Shown: piece after piece, positions 14,001 through 24,755 of the stretch
Layout of the letters: each line of letters begins with the position of its first letter
Numbering within the stretch: the first letter of the stretch is position 1
Made by a program: the position numbers and the translations under genes
NCBI RefSeq assembly: GCF_047948215.1
Contig: NC_134455.1
Span: forward strand, 106,348,495 to 106,412,494
Length of the DNA: 64,000 bases
Direction of reading: 5' to 3'
Source: Lycorma delicatula
Taxonomy: Eukaryota > Arthropoda > Insecta > Hemiptera > Fulgoridae
Notes under the pieces: model-generated
Databases searched by the model: none
Told to the model about the DNA's origin: nothing
What the model saw: only the letters and a program-made list of their open reading frames with translations

Positions 14001-14907
14001 TGAAGTAAAAATGTTACGACCTGTTTGTCTAGTTTACCAAGTTTTATGTACAGATCTAAGTCTTTTTTTCTAAGTTTTATTTTTCTAAATATTTCTATTT
14101 TTGTATTTTGAGATACCAAAGGTAAAAATTTTATATTCTGTATTTTGAGTTATGTTTTTAATAAAATATAATAGTGTAATGTTACTGAGAATAAACCTGC
14201 CATGTTCGTTAATCATGCAGTTGCAAGTTGCAGTTCTAAAATCTTTTGGGAATCAGGAAGAAATGATATGCAGTCCTAACACTGCAATGCACTATGTTAG
14301 TTATACGGTAATGAGCATGTGGTGCGGAAAAAGATAATCATACAATTTACAAATTTATTCATATACTAAAAACTAATGTAAGTGTACATTACAACTAAAT
14401 GAATTGATTTCATACATACTAAATTATTGTATAAATATTCTCATAGACAATTATGAAGCTTATTTGGTAAAATAAATCACTTAAAAAAAACCCTCCAAAA
14501 AAAACATAAAAGTACATTTTACTCCTTGACAGTTTATTAGTTGAATTTTTTAAAATTGAATGATCAGTATGAAGGGTTTTCTGAAATCTTTTACAACTAC
14601 AAAACTTAAAAAAAGATAATTACTTCATGTAAGAGAAAAAAAACAGACATTGGTATTTATAAATTTCAAAGAATGTTTTATAAATCTGTTTGTAAAATCT
14701 ACAACTATGGAGATTACTTCTATTTTATTACAATTATAAATAAAATTAATACAAGGATTACAATGTTATACTTTGGAACTTAGAGGATTCATTTAAAAAT
14801 AAAATTAGATAAATAAGTCCAGTGGAATTCTCTTGTTGACATTGATAAAAGTTCATGATTTGATGAATAAAATAAACCTGCATACAAAATAAATTAGTTT
14901 AATGAAG
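14001..14907. other. AT-rich intergenic DNA, no gene seen
   Basis: AT-rich sequence between the second piggyBac relic and the Penelope-like fragment. The 61-codon open frame at 14152-14337 has no family resemblance I recognise and is of chance length. Confidence 0.5.
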
Positions 14908-15552
14908 AAATTAACAATTAATGCAATCCACCTTACCAGCACGTTGATATGTACTCTAGATCTTTCGGCCTATCCGGAAGCCATCATCAGGAGTTAAAGT
15001 TAATACACTTAAAGTCAAAAGTTTAAAAAAATCATAGTTAAAAATTTAATAACAGTCATGACTTGTCTCGTTCCTTCTAGTATACTGAAGGAATATACAT
15101 ATACTCTGGTGAATTAAAATGAAATCAAACAGAACCATGTTATGAAAGAGATAATTATTAGATTAGATTATTACTTCTTTATATTTATGTTTTAAATAAA
15201 TATCTTTAGTATGTTTTTAAATAATATATACTCTTTAAAAAATTTTTGTTCATTAATTAAATTTTTATTATTACAATATATTTGCTATTTTTCCAAATTA
15301 GAACTATTATATAATATTTGTAAGAAATATCTAAGATTTTCATGAAATTATTATGAATGTATGTATGACCGTATTCTATTATATCTTTGGCAAAGTTAGA
15401 GTTTTCAGGTTTACTATTTTTAATACTATTTACATGCTCTTTAGCATGTGTGCAAAATTTACGATTGGTCATACCCATGTATGTCAAGTCGCAATCATGG
15501 TTGCGATTTGATAAAAGTTGCGGTAAGGTGGATTATATTAATTGTTAATTTA
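14908..15552 (-). mobile_element. Short Penelope-like element fragment (GIY-YIG end) between inverted repeats
   Basis: On the minus strand the frame at 15487-15257 reads MTYMGMTNRKFCTHAKEHVN, then a run of Asn/Lys, matching the GIY-YIG endonuclease end of Penelope-like retroelements (YxGMTxRxFxxRxKEH). Downstream, 14962-14990 (minus) has the terminal-repeat signature CTGATGATGG...GGCCGAAAG seen at Penelope-like ends. The fragment is bounded by a near-perfect inverted repeat of about 27-30 bp: 14911-14937 against 15522-15548 (two mismatches). The reverse transcriptase is absent, so this is a 3' fragment or a small derivative. Confidence 0.8.
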
Positions 15553-16686
15553 TTAATTTAACATATCAGCATACCATGTTTGAGAAATTAAATTAGTTTA
15601 ATTTATTTCCTTCAATCATGAAAATAAAATGTTGAAAAAAATAAAAATTAAATAAATTAATATAGAATTTTGAATAAAACACTATTTGCTTTAAGTTATG
15701 GTTTGAATACACCTTTTCATTAATAAATGAAGTAACTATGTTTAATCATATAGGAAGTAAAAATAAATAATTATAATCTTAGACTAGAGTAACAGACTTT
15801 TAAACTAAGTGAATAAAAATCTACAACTTGACTTAAAATCTTAATATACGCTATTCAATTATTTTTTAAATGCATACAATCTATATAAAACTAAAAATAA
15901 TAAAATAGAGTCAGTTACATCAAAGAGGTTGACGTCTCATGAAAGAGAATGAGAACAAAAATAAATATGGGAAGCCATTAATGTAATAACAATCTAGCCT
16001 GTTCTTTTAATTATATTCTTCCACATGACACTAAGAACTGACAATGAAAAATTCCTCAATCTAGTCATTAAAAATGTAGTTTGTAACATTTTTTTTATTT
16101 ATTAAATACAAAGCAAATTACTAAAACAATAAAAGTAAAGAAAGTAACTTCAAGGCAGAGCTCAGAAATGTTTCCAGTAAACTGATTAAAACCTCTTACG
16201 ACCCTGGGTTTATACACATGAATCTTGCTTTACGAGCCCTTACAACATCTTTTTACATTTTTACAACACTGAGACAGGGGTACACATCAATATACCTTAT
16301 AGCATCACAATTCTGCCACTTCTGCACTGTTTGTACTCTTAAGTGACTGTTAGTAGAAGTTTTCAATTTATCTCAGCAAGATAGTGACTTCCTTGATATC
16401 TATCCATGCAAATATTATATATATTTTATTTTTTGTAATTTAATAATATTTATGATATATATGCAATGTCTATGTTTTACAGTAATACTTAAACACTTCA
16501 GTGATGAAAATTTGTACCTAGGTATTGTTTGAGAGATTGGCAATTTTGAAGTACATGCGAGTGTATTTTTGGTCTTAGAGCAAACTTAAATTAGGTTATC
16601 TAATGCTGTACATGTTTTTAGGTTATGTTATGCTAGCACTATTTGCATTTGATTTAAAGTTGAATTAATTCATATTTTACACTATA
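15553..16686. other. AT-rich intergenic DNA, no gene seen
   Basis: No domain or repeat recognised. Base composition is slightly less extreme near 16150-16330, without a coding signal. Confidence 0.5.
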
Positions 16687-16812
16687 TTATACTTTTAATC
16701 TGTCAATCAATTAATGTTCTATTAACATTATTTTAATAATGTTAGATGATAATAATGATTTTTAATAGTTAACTCCCTGCACTACTCGCGTGGGCTACAT
16801 TTGTAACCTAGT
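16687..16812 (+). repeat. 126-bp direct repeat, left copy
   Basis: This segment recurs at 19263-19388 in the same orientation with about four mismatches over 126 bases. It contains a TTAA (16769-16772), the piggyBac target sequence, followed by CTCCCTGCACTACTCGCGTG, which looks like the start of the third piggyBac-like element. The repeat therefore includes about 82 bases outside the element and about 40 inside. Confidence 0.9.
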
Positions 16813-19640
16813 TGTTTTGTTTCGCACACATTAGGAGCCTATTGGTAGGAGTATAGGTGGAACTTCAGTACCTTAAAACCAACTCCTGCTTTGTTTGGTC
16901 AGTGTGCATTTGCACTTCTTAAGAGAGTTTGGGTTTATAATGTTTCCGTTTGTCTGGGCTACATCTGTAGGCCGTGCGAGTATTTCTGTTATGAGTGAGT
17001 CTAAGCACATCCGATTACATAATCAGGATATTTTTGAATTACTGTACAATCCAAGCAGTTCTGATGATGATATTGTCAAGGCAGATAGTGACGATGGAGT
17101 AGAAAATGGAATGAAGAAGAAACATGTAGGTGTAACATTTTGGAAACATATAGGCATAAAATGTATTTTATAAACACAAATTGCCATTTCAAAAATGTAT
17201 ATATTTTTAATATAAGTAAACAATTTTTATGGGAATTTTTACTTCATTTATCTAGTAATAATTATGTTTACAAAATATACCAGTTTAAATTATTCAAGCC
17301 CTAAAAAAAATTATAAGTTAAAAGCATTCAAAGTTAGATAATGTGTGATTGTTCAAAACAAAAAAACCTTATTAAATTTTTTAACCTTAAAAAAGTTTAA
17401 GAAACTCCAAAATAATTCTAGCAGTTTTATAAAAACACACTGAAATTTTAACATATGTAAAAAATAATTTTATGAGGGTAATAAAAGAAAAAAATGAAAT
17501 TGGCTACAAGTGTAGCCACATGAATACTAAAGTGACATGAAAAGCTCCTTTTCAGTATTAGGTGGGTGATATTTTTTTTTCTTTTTCAATTTTGAATGAT
17601 GAAAAACTGTTAATAGTTCTTGTAGATAGTGATCTTGATAATGATGAATCCAATGGTTAGATGAAAAAAAAAATCATCCAGATCCTGAATCTGAGTCACA
17701 ACTGGATGAACCTGAACCACAGCCAGTTAACTAACCAGTGAGAACAGTCAGAAGAAAATGACAAACAATTTAATGGTCCAGTTCCAGTCAGTCTATAGCA
17801 CCGCTTCAGTGGAAAATTGCAGAATTTAGGTAATGCATTATTTTTTAATTTATTACCTTGCCACAATATTGTAAGCAACTAGCCTTTACAGTCGCATTTC
17901 TTTTGATTCCAGGCCCAGAAGACTCAGTATTTTGTTTTTATTTTAACCCACATTTACTTCAAAATTTGTTCATATTATTTGGCATTTTTATATTTATGTA
18001 TCTTGAGACCCAGTTACTTTTCATAATTTTAAAATGCTAAATTTTAATTTTAAAATAATTTGATAATTTTTAGGCAAGATGGCCCATCTGTACCATGTGA
18101 AGATATGAATCACCACTTTCAGATGTTACTGATGGCAATAAAGAATCTTTTAATATTTTAATTTGGATTTTTGAATAACATGGCAGACAAAACAAATTTA
18201 TATTCAGTTCAGAATAGGAATATACTTTCTATAAATACTACCTCAGAAGAAATAATTGTATTTACTGGGACTGAAATCATGATGGGATGCCTTAGAATCT
18301 CACAAGCTAAACTGTACTAAAGTAGGGATTTAAATATTATAACAATTACAAATCAAATGACTAGAAATACGTATTATGAGTTAAGAAAGCATTTGCATTT
18401 AGTTAACAATAATGATGTTGCAGATTTCAATAAACAAAAGGACATGGAACTTGCAACACCATTTCTTTACTGTATTGGTATTAAACGCCTGACACTACTT
18501 CACAGTAATCACTTGGCAATTGATGAACAGATGATACCTTTCATGAGCTATGTACCTTTCATGTTATGCTATGTACCTCTAAATCATGTCCTATTGGATT
18601 GAAAAATTTCATCTTGGCAGCTCCTGATGATTTATTGTTACGACTGTAAAATGTGTACGGGTAAAGGGACTGTTAATGATGAAATGATTAGGCTTAGGGG
18701 CTTCAACTGTTAAAATGTTTTATTCATTTAATCCCTAATAACAATTCACATGCCATTTATACTGATCGTTTTTTCAGTAGCATCAATGTGTGGAAATGTT
18801 AATTGATCAAAATATTTACTTTACAGGAATTTGATGGCCAATCAAATTGGCAATGCAAAATCATTAAAGTGGGTGATAAGAGAATATTAAGACAGAGATA
18901 AATGGAGTCAGACAATGTGATAAGATGATGCAGTAGCCTTCACCAAATGGAAGGACAACAAAGTGTCCTTCTGATTTCATCCTGTACAGGATCTACACCT
19001 GTTGAAATCTCTACAAACAGTGGTAAAAGGGGTATAAAAAGGAAATTAATGTTCCCCAACCAGTTATTGAAAAATGTTATAATAAATACATGGGTGGCAT
19101 CGACCTTGTAGATCAAGTAATTGCTTATTGCAGAAGCTACATACATACAAGTAAATGGCCTGTTTGAGTGTTTAATCATTTTCTAGATATTTTAATAATT
19201 AACTGTTAAGGAAGTGTAATGTAGAAGGTACACTGATGAAGGACCGTCTATCCCTGCTCCAGTTATACTTTTAATCTGTCAATCAATTAATGTTCTATTA
19301 ACATTATTTTAATAATGTTAGATGATAATAATGATGTTTAATAGTTAACTCCCTGCACTACTCGAGTGGACTACAATTGTAACCTAGTATATTAAGACTC
19401 ACAAAATCTTAATATCTTCAAATTCTAAACCAAGACGACAGGTAATTATTAAAGAAAGTTATTATGAAAATGACAAGAAGAAGAAGAAGAAAGTATTGAA
19501 AGGTTGTACCACAAGACACGCAGAGTGCAAATCAATATGTCGAGTTTTGTGGACTAAATGTAATGTTTATTTATGCATTAACAATAACTGATTTTCAAAG
19601 TATCATAGCCTTTAACTATTAAATTAAATTATTAAATCAT
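16769..19640 (+). mobile_element. piggyBac-like transposon relic no. 3 (PGBD3-type)
   Basis: Starts at TTAA (16769-16772). An N-terminal frame (16895-17173) has the acidic stretch SSSDDDIVKADSDDGVENG. A long AT-rich gap follows, possibly intron. The core resumes at about 18060 (QDGPSVPCED) and continues with an open 81-codon stretch at 18357-18602 (MTRNTYYELRKHLHLVNNND...NHLAIDEQMIPFMS), where the catalytic DEQMIPF box is kept. Then come ILAAPDDLLL, HAIYTDRFFSSINVW (about 18750-18795), DDAVAFTKWKDNKV (about 18926-18965), NKYMGGIDLVDQVIAYCRSY (about 19082-19140, the GGVDLVDQ signature) and SKWPV. After the 126-bp repeat insertion, a Cys-rich tail CTTRHAECKSICRV...CNVYLCINNN (about 19505-19585) completes the family order. 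Frameshifts and stops make it inactive. A near-palindrome TGGCTACAAGTGTAGCCA (17501-17518) repeats the terminal GGCTACA theme. Confidence 0.9.
19263..19388 (+). repeat. 126-bp direct repeat, right copy inside the piggyBac relic
   Basis: Same sequence as 16687-16812, same orientation, about four differences, including the TTAA (19345-19348) and the first ~40 bases of the element. It sits between the KDRLSLLQ end of the transposase core and the Cys-rich tail, so it interrupts the coding order. Confidence 0.88.
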
Positions 19641-22610
19641 TTATAATTTCAATTTTTTACTTTAAAAACCAATAAATTTAGAAATAGATAATTATTTTAG
19701 TCATTTTTTTGTCACTGTAATTAAGTTATAAAAAAAAAATAAATCTAATAATGTTTGTTAGGATTATCTGTGTAAAGTTCCTTTAAAGAAAGTAAGTTTC
19801 AATTCAAAACTCATCAGGGTGTTGATTATTTATTTGCCATTAAGACATAAGATCTTAAATACTTAAGACATAATATTTTATTTAGACCTAAGGTTTAAAA
19901 TATTTTTTGCATGAATTTTAGCATAGCTAATATATAAAGCTGTAATGAGTGTATTTTAAATTTTGAGTCGCTGGATCTCAAGAGGTTAAACTTTATTTAT
20001 GACCCTTGAAATTCTACACTTACTGGTAAATAATTGAGAATTACAAATCAAATTACTCAATTAATTAGAGTAACATATTTTTATAAATAAAAATTGTTTT
20101 TATACTTCTAAATTATAGTGAAAAATAGTTGACTTCCTGCAAGTAAAATGTTTCAATGCCTCTACTGTGCCTGAAGTTGTAATATACCAAAGTACTAATA
20201 TTAGTGTTGGAATTCAGTATTGTTGTAAGGTTTAACAAAAAAACAAGTTTTTTATTTTTTTAAAATGAACATCATGAAAAAACCACTCTCTTTTCAGAAA
20301 TATATTTGTAATGCTGAACTTTTGTCTGCTGATAGATGTGTGATATTATGTAACGGATAACAGAACATAAGGTTAAAAATGAAAAAAGTATTGAAATCGA
20401 TAGAAATACTGAAATTTAAATTGAATTAAAAATGAATATTAATTGAACATTATACTAAATTGCATAAGAAAAACACATTCACAAGTTCTTGTACAAAACG
20501 AGAATTTAGTGAAGGGAATAACTTTATTCACTTTAGTTAAAGTGAATAACACCAATTCTCAGCACTTAACTAGTTTTGGACAATTTGTAATTAAATTTAT
20601 TTATAAAAATTACTAACTTAAAGATTAATAAATAATCTGATCTTTTAACATATGTTTAACTTGACTTGGGTTACTTGATAAAATAATTATACAAATATAT
20701 GAAACAAAATAATAATAATGATAATGTGACTAAAACCTTACATTGTTATACTTGCAATCAAAGCTACCAATCAAATAAAAATAATTTTTGTTATGTAATT
20801 TAATAACTAAACCATTTTTTATTAAATAAATGAAATATTTATCAGGAATGATATTATTAACTCTTGAAACAAAAAAAAAGTTAATTGACAAAGCCTGTAA
20901 ATATAACAGCCATTTTTTTTTTTTAATATAAATTACAGTAATTACAATTATGTTAAAATATTTGACAAACATCAATATTGTAGAATGAAACTAATCATTT
21001 AACAAGAGTACAATAACAATATTATAAACTAATGTTAGATAGACTATATATTATGTACAACAACATACAAATAAATACATTATCTGAAACACATTCTATT
21101 ACTTAACAAAATGACATGAATGTATAAATGTATTAACATTTATTATAATTTTGGACAATATCAAGGTAGATATCATTCAGATCAAAATAGTGTAATTTTA
21201 AGCACAAATTACCTTGGCCATGGCAAAGTAGTAATTTAATTAAATAAAAAAGGGGAAAATGAATACCTAAGATAAATGTATTTGTTATTCCTGTACTTGC
21301 AACTAACAGCCTTATTAATAACTTCTGGAATAAATTATTAAAATACTAGCAAAAGAGGGAATAAGTGAAAAAAAATTACAGTAACATTATAAAAATTATG
21401 TTAACATTACAAAAAAAAAAAATAAAAAAATAATAATAGGCAACTAATAAAATATATTGTTCCACAAATTTGTGCAGGATGAAATACTGTAAAAAGAAAG
21501 CTGGAAGCCTTTTTTTATAAGACACTTCAATCTGAAAATTACAAAACACAATAAAATTTAGACAGATTCCATTATGACTAAAATATAACAGTAATAAATA
21601 AAAGCATATACCTATATTTATTCGTTTATATTTAAATTATTATTATTATTTAATTTTCGCTTATATTATTATTTAAATTTTGCTTTATTTGGTTTTATTC
21701 ACTTTAAACTTAAGAAAATGCAAATACTTTGAAACAGAGCTAAATTGAGGAGTAACAAAATCTTTTTATCTTGTATAATACTAAAATACGGGTATCAGAG
21801 AAAAAAGTGAAAAACAATGAAAATCCAAGGGAAACTGAATACAGAATAAGCTACAAGTTGTGAATACGAATAATAGATTATTAATTTACTGCAAGTTTAA
21901 TACTCACACATATATATGAAAATTTAAATGGCAGTATAATTTTTTTTTAAATGTATTTTTTGAACATTTTATAACAGGTAATTTAACCTTAAAAAGAATG
22001 TACTTTTACTTAATGTAAAAGGAAACCAAAATTTTGCTTATTTTTAATTCAAAATTGCTTTTCTGTTAAAAAAAAAGAGCCACTATTTGCTCATTGAAAC
22101 TTTATATATATATATATATAATTAATTGTAATACATTTATATATATGGAGTGTTTAGGAGGTTCTGCTATAGTGTACATGCATAATCTTCTGATTAAAAA
22201 TAATAATAACAAATTCTATAACATATATATCATATAACTTAGTCCTGGAATATTCTGTTTAAAGCAGTAACAAATCAAAAATTTTTCCTTTCTTACTTCT
22301 TGAAGTTAAGATAATACAGCTTTGTAATTTTTTTACGAAAATCAACCAACAGTAAGCATATCACAAGATAAATAAGTAGCATTTTCAATGAAAACAATAA
22401 TACAGAAAAGTTATGTTTAATCCAGTATTTATTTGTACAATAAATAATTTTACTGTTTTGTGCAAGTAATATATTATTTGCTACAAAGGATGTTATATAG
22501 TATTAATATTATCAATAATAAATAAAATAAAAAATTACTTAGTGCTAATTTTTCTTTAACAACCTAACTAAGAAATGATGCTTTTTTAATTCTTAACTTA
22601 AACACATCTG
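19641..22610. other. AT-rich DNA downstream of the scramblase gene, no gene seen
   Basis: No coding domain or element found. A (TA)n microsatellite lies at about 22104-22125. Runs of A at 20920-20930 and 21410-21430 are simple sequence. Confidence 0.55.
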
Positions 22611-22612
22611 AT

Positions 22613-22800
22613 AAACCAGCCATGTTAGTCTAAAGGTTAAACTTGCCATTACCTAATCAGCTGATTTTTTAAGTTTAAAGATTTTGAGGTTTTTAAAGTT
22701 TTGAGTTTAAAGGTTTCAGTTCTTGTTAATGAAGTTGCTTTTATACAGATTTGAATGCTAGCCTGTGGATACTATTGTTCTTTGGTGCTACAATATCTCT
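22613..22800 (+). repeat. Old copy of the tRNA-derived SINE
   Basis: Shares landmarks, in order, with the clear SINE at 37165-37444: a degenerate A-box (CATGTTAGTCTAAAGG), AATCAGCTGATTTT, a decayed B-box region (AAAGGTTTCAGTTCTTGTTA), GGATAC and TGTTCTTTGGTG. It is strongly diverged and its 3' end is not recognisable. Confidence 0.6.
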
Positions 22801-23029
22801 AAAATATATGCTACAATATCTCACAATGAGATACTGTAGAACACAGACCTAAATTTATACAAGTAAAAAAACTGCGTATGAGTAAAAAAGAACAAATGTG
22901 CTTTAATTGTTGGTTGTTTTTCATTAACTACTGACAATAACTGGTTAGATATAAGAAAAGAAACACATCATATAATTTCACAAATGAGGAATGTACAGAG
23001 ATTTATAGTTAATTGTATTGTACTGTTAT

Positions 23030-23156
23030 GTATATAGTTGTATTTATAGTTAACTGTAACAGCTTGTTACAGTTGTATTTACAGCAGCTTATATTTACAG
23101 TTACAGCTTGCTGTTGTATTTATAGTTAACTGTAACAGCTTGTTATACAAGCTGTT
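23030..23156 (+). repeat. Short tandem repeat of a ~30-60-bp unit
   Basis: The phrase GTTGTATTTATAGTTAACTG followed by TAACAGCTTGTTA occurs twice intact (about 23036-23071 and 23112-23146), with two degenerate versions between (TTGTATTTACAGCAGCTTATA and ATTTACAGTTACAGCTTGC). The cluster ends in TTATACAAGCTGTT, which can fold back on ACAGCTTGTTA. No coding role seen. Confidence 0.8.
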
Positions 23157-23159
23157 TTG

Positions 23160-24160
23160 GAATATTTTATGCAATTTTCTAACAGATTCTTAATGGGTAA
23201 CTATCTATGAATACTTACTTACTTACTAACTGCAGAAAAGAGGATCATTTACATTAACAACAAAACTATAAGAAATAATCAGGAATATGTTGAAGATTAT
23301 TTACAAATCTCAAAATTCCATGTAGTACATGGCGAGTATTATATAACGAATTTAAGTATTATATAACTCCATAGATTCTTTACAGATGAAGCAATATTTA
23401 TGTGTGATGGTATATGCAACACAAGTAACAACACACATTTTTCAAACTATAGCAATCCTATAAGAAATTAGTTTCAATAATCACATTAAATTTTTTAATA
23501 AATGTCTGGCGGTATATCTGCAGTGTTCTATCTTTCAATGATAAACATGTAGGTGTTGATTACTTAAACTTCCTTCTGAAAAAGCTATCGTAAATTTTGG
23601 AGGACATTCCACAAATGGCATAAACATGGTGAGTACTTCCTATGTGATGGAGTCCAGCTAAGTTTTGTTGTCCTGTTATTCATTTTTATGTCAAAATATG
23701 ATAGCATTAGTATAAGTCCACTTTTAAAAAGAATCATGTCTAGTGCTGAAGAAATCAAGAACACAAGGATGTTGGAAAATTAAATCTCATCTGTACTCAA
23801 TATGCATCCAGTATGGTAGTGAACAATTAACACATAAAAATCTAATTTTATGTGTAATTAAACTAGTTAAAAATTAAATTGTTGTTTTAAAACTATTTTG
23901 ATAAAAATACCAGTGACCTGATTTCAGTGCAACTATTGTGTTCATAGATATATTTTCTGCACTATTGTTTTTAATGAAAATTCAATTTATTTAGATTTAT
24001 GTATTTAATGTTATAATTAAGTTACAGTAATATGTAACTTATGCAGTGTAACAATAATGTTTACAATTTAAGTGTTTAATGATTTTTTTAAATAAATTTA
24101 TTTTAAATGAAATATTTCAAAAATTATAATCTTTTCCCAGAAATATTTAAAATTATTAAA
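23160..24160. other. Intergenic DNA, no gene seen
   Basis: Moderately AT-rich. A short CTTA repeat lies at about 23214-23228. There is no supported coding region. The polyadenylation site of the scramblase gene is expected near the right end of this stretch. Confidence 0.45.
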
Positions 24161-24168
24161 TTAATTTC

Positions 24169-24174
24169 TTTATT
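24169..24174 (-). promoter_or_regulatory. Candidate polyadenylation signal of the scramblase gene
   Basis: Plus-strand TTTATT is AATAAA on the minus strand. It is the first canonical hexamer I find downstream of the scramblase stop, giving a 3' UTR of roughly 540 bases. In such AT-rich DNA the hexamer also occurs by chance, and an ATTAAA variant lies nearer the stop. Confidence 0.3.
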
Positions 24175-24695
24175 TTATCTCATGAATATTTTTTAAAAAG
24201 TGTTCATTCAATTCATGATATTGGAGGCCAACTTTAAAAAAAAAATTATATTATAAAAAAAATCATAAATTCAGCCTTATAAATTGCATTCATGTAAATG
24301 CAGTAACCATACTGTTTCTACCATGCCTTTGAGGACAAAAATTCTGACTGACAAAAAACATTTCTGGATCGATGCTTACATAAATTTTTTCACAATTTTA
24401 ATCAGAGATATTCTGTAAAGTTTAGTAGAAACATTCTGAATCCTTTGTGCACAAAAAATTCAAACAAAACACTTAAATTATCTATAATTTTAGATGCCAT
24501 CAAGAATGAAAATTGATACTTTATGGAGCACCAAAATCAGACACAGGCAAATTCATTCAGGTTGGTTGGACTTTTTTCCCATGTCCAAAATTTATCTTCC
24601 TTTTTCTATACAAACTCATATGAAAAATGGATTACACAATTAAGTTACAAACTAAATTAAATATACAAGCATTACTAACCTTAAATACTGAGTTA

Positions 24696-24755
24696 TTAGA
24701 ACATTCCTGGTCGATCTCGTTCCTGGCCTCCAACTTTTTCAAAAAACATAGCATC
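24696..24755 (-). CDS. PLSCR: Scramblase terminal exon with stop
   Basis: 60 bases: [19 protein letters not shown] then TAA, with a second in-frame TAA immediately after (24693-24695). The acceptor CCAG precedes it. It completes the membrane helix begun in the previous exon and supplies the short tail typical of the family. Confidence 0.95.
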   Translation of the reverse strand, partial: DAMFFEKVGGQERDRPGMF

